A stretch of DNA of 64,000 bases, taken from Cupriavidus alkaliphilus (GTDB taxonomy: Bacteria > Pseudomonadota > Gammaproteobacteria > Burkholderiales > Burkholderiaceae). Numbering within the stretch: the stretch's first letter is position 1; each line of letters opens with the position of its first letter. Below the pieces are notes generated by a model. The model searched no databases and was not told the origin of the DNA. It saw only the letters and a program-made list of their open reading frames with translations. The stretch is taken from assembly GCF_900094595.1 (NCBI RefSeq), contig NZ_FMAD01000013.1, positions 93,751 through 157,750 on the forward strand, written 5' to 3'. Below, piece by piece: positions 28,089 through 33,800 of the stretch. Position numbers and translations under genes: made by a program.

Positions 28089-30023
28089 TCACTCGGCGCC
28101 CTGCTCCTGCGTCGCGCCTGCCGGCGTCAGCAGCTTGACCTTGGAGCGGGCCTTCAGGCTTTCATAGAAAGCCTGCAGGTCGGTCTGGCCGGCCAGTTGC
28201 GCCAGCTGCTGCGCCTCGGCCTGGCGCTGGGCCGGGTTGGCCTGCGCCGGCTGGCTGACCTTGGTGATGCGATAGACGGCATAGCCTTGCGCACCCAGGT
28301 CGACCCCCACCAGCGCCGGCAGCTTGGCAGCATCGGCGCGCATCACGGCTTCCACGGCCTGCGGCGTCATGCCTTCGGCCTTGGTGCGCGACACCGCCTG
28401 CACCGGACCAAAGCCCTCGGCACTGTCGGCCTGCTTCAGCGCGGCCAGTCGCGCCTCGCCATCCTTGCGCGCCAGCGCGGCCGCCTGCTGCGCGACATAG
28501 CCTTCACGCACCTTGGCTTCGACTTCTTCGAACTTGCGCACGGTCGCCGGGCGATACGCGACGATGCGCGCGGCCACCAGCGTGTTGGGGGCGACCTGCA
28601 CGGCTTCGGTGTTGCGCTTGTTCTTGATGGCGTCGTCGCTGAACAGTGCCTTGAGCAGCTTCTCGTTGTTCAGCGGGCTCTGCGCGCCCAGCGCCGGATT
28701 CGGCTGGCGCGTGACGTTGTCGGCGGTCTGGATGGTCAGCTTGAACTTGTCGGCGGCGGGCTTGAGGCTGTCGGCCTGCTCGTAGACGGTATTGCCGAAG
28801 GCATCGGCCTGCTCGGCAAACTTCTTGTCGGCGAACTGCTTGCGCAGCTCGGCTTCCAGCTCGGTGCGCACGGCCTCCAGCGGCCTGGTTTCCGCGGGCT
28901 TGGTGCCGGTCAGCTTGATGATGTGGTAGCCGAAGTCGGTCTCGACCACGTCGCTGATCTGGCCGTCCTTGAGCGCGTACATGGCGTCCTCGAACGGCTT
29001 GACCAGCGCGCCGCGCCCCATGAAGCCGAGGTCGCCGCCCTTCTCGGCCGAACCCGGGTCCTGCGAGTTCTTGCGCGCCACCTCGGCGAAGCTGTCCGGA
29101 TGCTTGCGCACTTCTTCCAGCAGCTTGGTGGCCTTGTCCTTGGCGGCCTGGCGCTGCGCCGCCGGCGCATCCTTCGGCGCGCTGATCAGGATATGGCTGG
29201 CGCGGCGCTGCTCGTCGACACGGAAGCGCGCGATATTGCTTTCGTAGTACGACTTCAGCTCTTCCGGCGTCACCGCCTGCGACGCGGCCAGCGCCTCGCC
29301 CGACAGCACCAGGTATTCGACCTGGGCCTGCTCCGGCACCGCGAAGTCCTGCTGGTGGCTGTCATAGTAGGCCTTCAGCGCGGCGGCGTCGGGCTGCACC
29401 TTGGCGGTGTAGCCAGCCGGCTTGAACAGCAGCGCCTGCACCTCGCGCTGCTGGTCGCGCACCGCCATCAGGCGCTCGATCAGCGATTTCGGCACGAACG
29501 CGGTCGCGGCAATCGACGCGCCCAGCTGCTGCGTGGCCAGCTCGAAGCGCATGCGCGCATCGAACTGCTCGGGGGTCATGCCCTGCGACTGCAGCAGCTG
29601 CAGGTAAGCCTTGTCGTCGATCTTGCCATCCTTGCCGCGCGGCAGTTGCGCAATCGCCGGCAGGCTGTTGATCTCTTCCAGCAGCTTGGCGTCCGACACC
29701 GTCAGGTGCTCGTTGGCCACCGTATTGGCCATCACGCGCTGCTGGATCAGCTGCTCGAGCACGGCCTTGCGTGCCTCCGGGCCCTCGAACTGGCGCGGAT
29801 CATAGCTGGCGCCCAGGATCTGGCGCGCACGCTCGCTCTGGTCGCGCACTACGTTGTCGACCTCTTGCACGCTGATGGCCCGGCCGTCGACCTCGGCGGC
29901 ATCGTGCGAGCTGTCCATGAAGCGCGAATAGCTTTCCACGCCGAAGAACACGAACGACGGGAAAACAAGCACCAGCAGCAGCAAGAGCATCAGGCGCCGG
30001 TTGTTGCGTACGAAATCAAGCAT
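28089..30023 (-). CDS. ppiD: Membrane-anchored periplasmic chaperone/peptidyl-prolyl isomerase PpiD
   Basis: PpiD is an inner-membrane foldase near the SecYEG translocon. The 644-residue protein starts MLDFVRNNRRLMLLLLLVLVFPSFVFFGVESYSRF (cytoplasmic N-tail and single transmembrane helix). It continues with a SurA-N-like helical region (LEQLIQQRVMANTVANEHLTVSD) and one parvulin domain (RRASHILISAPKDAP, DPGSAEKGGDLGFMGRGALVKPFEDAMY, ETDFGYHIIKLTG). A long C-terminal helical part follows. Length and layout match the family. Upstream lie the tRNA-Asp locus and its two terminators. Confidence 0.95.
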   Translation of the reverse strand: MLDFVRNNRRLMLLLLLVLVFPSFVFFGVESYSRFMDSSHDAAEVDGRAISVQEVDNVVRDQSERARQILGASYDPRQFEGPEARKAVLEQLIQQRVMANTVANEHLTVSDAKLLEEINSLPAIAQLPRGKDGKIDDKAYLQLLQSQGMTPEQFDARMRFELATQQLGASIAATAFVPKSLIERLMAVRDQQREVQALLFKPAGYTAKVQPDAAALKAYYDSHQQDFAVPEQAQVEYLVLSGEALAASQAVTPEELKSYYESNIARFRVDEQRRASHILISAPKDAPAAQRQAAKDKATKLLEEVRKHPDSFAEVARKNSQDPGSAEKGGDLGFMGRGALVKPFEDAMYALKDGQISDVVETDFGYHIIKLTGTKPAETRPLEAVRTELEAELRKQFADKKFAEQADAFGNTVYEQADSLKPAADKFKLTIQTADNVTRQPNPALGAQSPLNNEKLLKALFSDDAIKNKRNTEAVQVAPNTLVAARIVAYRPATVRKFEEVEAKVREGYVAQQAAALARKDGEARLAALKQADSAEGFGPVQAVSRTKAEGMTPQAVEAVMRADAAKLPALVGVDLGAQGYAVYRITKVSQPAQANPAQRQAEAQQLAQLAGQTDLQAFYESLKARSKVKLLTPAGATQEQGAE

Positions 30024-30120
30024 GCGGATTCGGGTAGTGGATTGGCACGAAAGACAAACTCCGCGATTCTATCAGGAGCCGGTAGGCAAGCGCCCTTTGT
30101 GCAGGGTGGCGAACATGCGC

Positions 30121-30183
30121 CACAAATGAAAAACGCCCGCTTTCGCGGGCGTTTCATGATACTGGCGGAGTGGACGGGACTCG
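30121..30183. repeat. 63-bp direct repeat, copy 1 (tRNA-Asp 3' end plus terminator)
   Basis: This stretch is identical over 63 bp to 30270-30332 (offset 149 bp). The unit covers the tRNA terminator hairpin, the CCA end and the 3' acceptor/T-arm strand of tRNA-Asp. Identity ends at 30183/30332, inside the T arm. Confidence 0.95.
30129..30154 (-). terminator. Intrinsic terminator after the tRNA-like element
   Basis: On the minus strand ACGCCCGC pairs with GCGGGCGT around GAAA, followed by TTTT. An identical copy follows the true tRNA-Asp at 30278-30303. Confidence 0.85.
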
Positions 30184-30268
30184 CCCACGTCCCGCGGGCC
30201 GCGGCTGCGCTGACACGCGCAGCCCTTCGATTCCCGCCGGAAGCCGCGCAGGCGGCTTCCTCCACTCC
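30163..30268 (-). pseudogene. Degenerate tRNA-Asp-like element (106 nt) with acceptor stem and CCA
   Basis: Read on the minus strand, this begins GGAGTGG and ends CCACTCC-G-CCA, the same 7-bp acceptor stem, discriminator and CCA as tRNA-Asp. The interior differs and is longer (106 against 77 nt) but still folds into three arms. They are 9 bp with a 4-nt loop (30239-30260), 8 bp with a 6-nt loop holding TGTCA-like sequence (30203-30224), and 5-6 bp at the T-arm position (30175-30194). The D-arm and T-loop consensus are lost, so normal tRNA function is doubtful. It is probably a diverged tandem copy. Confidence 0.6.
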
Positions 30269-30269
30269 G

Positions 30270-30332
30270 CACAAATGAAAAACGCCCGCTTTCGCGGGCG
30301 TTTCATGATACTGGCGGAGTGGACGGGACTCG
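30270..30332. repeat. 63-bp direct repeat, copy 2 (overlaps true tRNA-Asp 3' end)
   Basis: This is the second copy of the repeat described at 30121-30183. It includes the terminator and the 3' 21 nt of the intact tRNA-Asp. Confidence 0.95.
30278..30303 (-). terminator. Intrinsic terminator after tRNA-Asp
   Basis: Same 8-bp stem (ACGCCCGC/GCGGGCGT), GAAA loop and T-run as at 30129-30154. It lies 9 bp past the CCA end of tRNA-Asp. Confidence 0.88.
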
Positions 30333-30388
30333 AACCCGCGACCCCCGGCGTGACAGGCCGGTATTCTAACCGACTGAACTACCACTCC
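30312..30388 (-). tRNA. tRNA-Asp (anticodon GTC)
   Basis: The 77-nt gene folds as a standard cloverleaf. It has acceptor GGAGTGG/CCACTCC, D arm GTTC...GAAT, anticodon stem CCGGC/GCCGG with loop CTGTCAC, T arm GCGGG-TTCGAGT-CCCGT, discriminator G and encoded CCA. The anticodon GTC (30352-30354) reads Asp codons. It lies between a lipoprotein hydrolase gene and ppiD, followed by a terminator and then the degenerate tRNA-like element. Confidence 0.97.
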
Positions 30389-30565
30389 TGTGTCGGTTCC
30401 CGCGTGGCGTTGGCTTGTGGCGGACAGTGCTGGCGCATGCCGAGAATCTCGGCCGCCGGTTTCCATGTCTCGTAAAGGAAAGCGAAGCGAAATTTCCCTT
30501 AAGAATCACGAACCTGGCACACCACCTGCGTCCTTTGCGAGCCGCGCCTTGCTGCAGGAGGCCGA

Positions 30566-30594
30566 ACTATAGCTTGTGTCGCGCATCGGCGCAA
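30566..30594 (-). promoter_or_regulatory. Candidate sigma-70 promoter for the tRNA-Asp locus
   Basis: On the minus strand TTGCGC (30589-30594) and TATAGT (30566-30571) are spaced by exactly 17 bp. The predicted start is about 170 nt upstream of tRNA-Asp, long for a tRNA leader. No other gene lies between, so the tRNA is the likely target. Confidence 0.45.
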
Positions 30595-30614
30595 TACCCC
30601 GCCTGGGTTCGGGC

Positions 30615-31862
30615 TCAGGGTCCCAGGACGGGACCGTCATGCCTGGCTTGCGGCAAGCTGCCAGGCCTCCGGTTCAGCACGTCCGCCAGCACCTCGCCTT
30701 GCCACTCGAAATACGGATTGAACGTCAGGCGCGCATGCACCTTGCCTGGCTCGCGATACCCCCAGTCGGAATACCAGACTGGCTCACCGCGCTCGCATGC
30801 CCGCAGCGCCACCTCGTCCTGGCCGTTCCAGCAGATGCGCAAGCTGCCCCGCTCGCCATACAGCGGGTTCGCCGGCGAGAACATCAAGCCCATGTGGGAA
30901 AACCGGCTGATACGCCGCTGCGCCAGCGCATCGCTGCGCACCAGTACCCGGCCACCGTCGGCCAGCCCGGCGGGCCGCGCGCCATACCAGACCAGCCGGC
31001 TGACCGGGTGGGTAAAGCGTTGCTGGAACGCGCTGAGCAGATAGGCCGTATCCAGCACGGAATCATGCTGCGCGACCGCCATGAACACCGGCTTGTCATA
31101 GGGGCGCTCGGCCAACCGCTGCCGTGCCTCGCGGCTGCTGCGCCAGAACTGGGCGAAGGCATTGGTCGGCACGGTCATATAGCGCACGGCGTTCTGCATT
31201 GGCCGGCGGCCATCCGGCTCCAGCAGCCAGGGGCGGAACCAACCGATCAGCGGGGTCAGCCAGTCGTAGCGGCTGCTTGACTGGAACGCGGGCGAGAACA
31301 GCACCAGCCCGGCCACCTCCGGGTGCGCATAGGCATAGTCGAGCGCCAGGTTGGCACCGGTGGAGAAACCGCCCAGGTAGACCTGCGCGACGTCGCGTCG
31401 CAGCGCATCGGCCTGCTCCCGCACCACGCGCTGCCAGTCCTCCAGCGTCACGTCCAGCAGATCTTGCGGCCGGGTGCCGTGGCCCGGCAGCAGCACGGTG
31501 CGTACCAGGAACCCTTGCCCGGCAAGTTGCCGCGCTACGTCATGGAACGACCAGGGCGAGTCACCCAGACCGTGAATCAGCAAGATGCCCTTATCCGGTG
31601 TCGGCGTGGTCGCCGGAGTCGCGCCGTCGCAGGCTGTCGCGGGCAGCCATTCGCGGGGCGCGTTCCATGCGAGTTCGGCGGCCTTGTCGGTGGCCTGGAA
31701 ATGCCGCCGTGCCTGCAGCATGTCGATGGTGTCGCGACGGTAGTCCTCGAAGCCCGTGGCGATGGGCGGCGGCCGGCCGCTGGCAGCGCATGCGGCCAAC
31801 AGCACGGCAGCAGCGGCCAGGGCTGCGCGGACGACTAGCATCGCCTTGCGGCGGAGTCGCAA
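30615..31862 (-). CDS. Alpha/beta-hydrolase lipoprotein
   Basis: This 415-residue serine hydrolase has a lipoprotein signal: lipobox LLAAC with Cys25. The fold shows the oxyanion segment GILLIHGLGDSPWSFHDVA, the nucleophile elbow GGFSTGANLALDYA, an acidic residue in AVAQHDSVLD and a His in FSHMGLMFSP. The C-terminal region (YGERGSLRICWNGQDEVALRACERGEPVWYSDWGYREPG) is an extra domain I do not recognise. The substrate is not evident; envelope esterase or thioesterase are options. It stands alone upstream of tRNA-Asp. Confidence 0.85.
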   Translation of the reverse strand: MRLRRKAMLVVRAALAAAAVLLAACAASGRPPPIATGFEDYRRDTIDMLQARRHFQATDKAAELAWNAPREWLPATACDGATPATTPTPDKGILLIHGLGDSPWSFHDVARQLAGQGFLVRTVLLPGHGTRPQDLLDVTLEDWQRVVREQADALRRDVAQVYLGGFSTGANLALDYAYAHPEVAGLVLFSPAFQSSSRYDWLTPLIGWFRPWLLEPDGRRPMQNAVRYMTVPTNAFAQFWRSSREARQRLAERPYDKPVFMAVAQHDSVLDTAYLLSAFQQRFTHPVSRLVWYGARPAGLADGGRVLVRSDALAQRRISRFSHMGLMFSPANPLYGERGSLRICWNGQDEVALRACERGEPVWYSDWGYREPGKVHARLTFNPYFEWQGEVLADVLNRRPGSLPQARHDGPVLGP

Positions 31863-32009
31863 TGTGCCCTCCTTCTCAGTGGTCGGCGGTATGCGGCGGC
31901 CATGGCCGCTACAGGTGCGGCGCGCAGGGCGCGCTCCCGCATTATGCCGGTCGAGGGCGGGCCGATCAGGCGCGCGGGCCAGCGGCGTACGGCAGCCGCC
32001 ACCCGCAGG

Positions 32010-32384
32010 CTACCGCGAAGCGCCGTCGCCCGACTTTGCCCCATCGGCAAACGGATCGCGCGCGCCGGTTCGCGCGCCATCGGTAAACGCATCGCGCGCG
32101 CCGGTCCTGCTGCCATCCGTATAGGGATCGCGCGCGCCCTGCCTGGCGCCTTGCGTATGCGGATCCACGGCATTGCCGGCCGGCGCCAGGCTGGAACGCG
32201 TATCGATGTGACCGCCCTGCGTATAGGCCTCGAACTTGTCGGACCGTGCGCCCTGGGTGAAGGGATCGCGCTTCTCATTGGTCTGCGCATTGGCCGAAGC
32301 CACCATGCCCAGCGCCATGCTGAGCCCAGCGGCCATGCCAAGGACGTTCGCCGGAATGGAAATTCGTCTGTCTTTCCGCATCAT
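32010..32384 (-). CDS. Small secreted protein with 12-residue repeats
   Basis: The product has 124 residues. A signal peptide (about 1-33, VLGMAAGLSMALGMVASANA) is followed almost entirely by degenerate 11-12-residue repeats of the form RDPFTDGARTGA. Clear units are RDPFTQGARSDK, DPHTQGARQGA, RDPYTDGSRTGA, RDAFTDGARTGA and RDPFADGAKSG. The mature chain is Asp/Arg/Gly-rich and probably disordered. I know of no assigned function. AGGAG lies 5 bases before the ATG. A palindrome GGAACCG-GAA-CGGTTCC lies 44-60 bp upstream. Confidence 0.8.
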   Translation of the reverse strand: MMRKDRRISIPANVLGMAAGLSMALGMVASANAQTNEKRDPFTQGARSDKFEAYTQGGHIDTRSSLAPAGNAVDPHTQGARQGARDPYTDGSRTGARDAFTDGARTGARDPFADGAKSGDGASR

Positions 32385-32427
32385 CTAACTCCTGGAACAG
32401 TGCGCAGACTGCAGCGCGGTGGAACAA

Positions 32428-32444
32428 GGAACCGGAACGGTTCC
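32428..32444. promoter_or_regulatory. Inverted repeat upstream of the repeat protein gene
   Basis: GGAACCG and CGGTTCC are perfect 7-bp arms around GAA. On the minus strand the GGAACC motif resembles the -35 element of envelope-stress ECF sigma factors, with the gene start about 45-60 bp downstream. Both readings are conjecture. Confidence 0.35.
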
Positions 32445-32509
32445 ACGGAAAAAAGGGCCGCGCCGATCGCCTGACTGCTCTGCCTTGCGAATCCCGCGGG
32501 ATACCTTCG

Positions 32510-33421
32510 TCATCCATGCACGCCCAGCTGCGCGCGCCATGTCGCTGCCAGTTCGTCAGCTCGCGCTACGCCCTCGCTGCAGACTCCAACGGCGTCGATG
32601 CGGCCGCTGCGAACCGCGGTGGCGGCCAGCTCCGGCGTCCATACACCGGTGACGATGAGCGGGCCGCGGTAATGCAGGCGGACACTCGCGGTAAATGGCT
32701 TACAGTAGGTCGCGTGACCCGAACCGGCCGAGTGCAGGTGCAGGTAGGCGAGCTCTCCGGCCGCCACTGCGGGAAGCAGCGCGTGGTGCCGGCGCAGCCC
32801 GGCAGCGGTTGCGGGTAGCGTCATGCAGGCCCCGACCCGGTCCGGCGGCCATGCGGCCAGCAGCGTTCGCAGCGCATCGCAGAGAAATTCCGTGGCCACC
32901 GGGCACTCGGTCAGGGCAGCAGGCACCGCAGCGGGCACCTCGGCCCATTGCCGATACAACTGCTCTGGCAACGTACCCGCCATCGCAGCCAGCTCGATGC
33001 CATCAAAGCCGGCGTCATGGGCGTTCTCCGCCGCCGACCGATAGGCATCGAGCGCCAGGTCGACCTGATCGGCGTTGAGCGCGATGCCGGCGGGCACAGG
33101 ACAACCGCCAATCCGCGCGACCACCATGCCGCCCCGGTCGTGGACCGCCTGCGTGGCGCGGAGCCAGCCATTGACTTCGCCGGCGTTTGAGATGCCCTGG
33201 GTGACCAGGTGCCGGCCCTCGGCACAGTGGGCCTCCGCGACGGCATAGATGACCAGGGCGCCATCCAGGGATTCCGACGGCGGCTTGCGGGATGGAGAAG
33301 GCCTGCCATGCTGCAGCGCCCGCGGGCTGTTCAGGACGATCCGGTGCTGCAGCGGCAAGGCACCGAGCTTCAACGGCGCGAACAGGTGTGTGCGAACGGG
33401 CTGGCTCATCGCGACTGGCAT
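32510..33421 (-). CDS. Divergent Old Yellow Enzyme-type protein, probable loss of catalytic motif
   Basis: This roughly 303-residue protein follows the OYE/NADH:flavin oxidoreductase layout: LFAPLKLGALPLQHRIVLNSP at the start, a middle block AAENAHDAGFDGIELAA, and a C-terminal YRGPLIVTGVWTPELAATAVRSGRIDAVGVC. Where family members read HGANGYLLDQFL, this one reads AMAGTLPEQLYRQW, so the substrate-binding His/Asn pair is missing. The N-terminal APLTR segment is also altered. It may be a non-catalytic paralogue. ATG 33421 or 33409 could be the start; neither has a good ribosome-binding site. Confidence 0.72.
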   Translation of the reverse strand: MPVAMSQPVRTHLFAPLKLGALPLQHRIVLNSPRALQHGRPSPSRKPPSESLDGALVIYAVAEAHCAEGRHLVTQGISNAGEVNGWLRATQAVHDRGGMVVARIGGCPVPAGIALNADQVDLALDAYRSAAENAHDAGFDGIELAAMAGTLPEQLYRQWAEVPAAVPAALTECPVATEFLCDALRTLLAAWPPDRVGACMTLPATAAGLRRHHALLPAVAAGELAYLHLHSAGSGHATYCKPFTASVRLHYRGPLIVTGVWTPELAATAVRSGRIDAVGVCSEGVARADELAATWRAQLGVHG

Positions 33422-33439
33422 ATCGGGCTGGTGTGACAA

Positions 33440-33796
33440 GTCTGGTCGGGCTGCATCCGGGGTGCCAGTTATGCGTTGCTAAGTCTCGTCGCGCACCAGG
33501 CCGCCACACCCGGTTTTGTCTCATACAATGCGCCGCGCCAGTCCGTCCGCGGCTGCATTTTGCGCACGCGATGCATGCGCATTGCGCCAGCCTGGCGGCC
33601 CGGGATGCGATGACAACGATAGTGCAACCGTTATGCTAAATTCGCCGGTTCGGGATCTCGATCACGCCGAGGCTGCCATGTCGGAAATTCGTCAATTCCT
33701 GATTGCGGGTGGGCATGAAGATGTCGCGTCGTGCGCGTCAGAAATCCGCGCAGACGCAAACGGCGGGACGCCCAAGGCTGGCGGCGAGGCGCGAAC
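33440..33796. other. Divergent intergenic region before the wHTH-ATPase regulator
   Basis: This 357-bp region lies between the OYE-like gene and the large regulator. Its last 119 bp are occupied by a possible 40-codon leader frame (33678-33800). The remainder is moderately AT-rich near 33610-33660 and may hold promoters. Nothing else is recognised. Confidence 0.65.
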
Positions 33797-33800
33797 ATGA
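33678..33800 (+). CDS. Possible 40-residue leader peptide coupled to the wHTH-ATPase regulator
   Basis: The ATG at 33678 is preceded by GAGG 8 bases upstream and opens a 40-codon frame (MSEIRQFLIAGGHEDVASCA...). Its TGA overlaps the regulator ATG (ATGA). The arrangement suggests translational coupling, because the regulator itself has only a weak ribosome-binding site. No family is known for the peptide. It could be a chance frame. Confidence 0.4.
   Translation: MSEIRQFLIAGGHEDVASCASEIRADANGGTPKAGGEART

Noticed and set aside
30121..30332. Direct repeats at tRNA-Asp as attL/attR of a genomic island
   Set aside because: Only 149 bp separate the copies and no integrase or cargo is present, so tandem duplication is the simpler reading.
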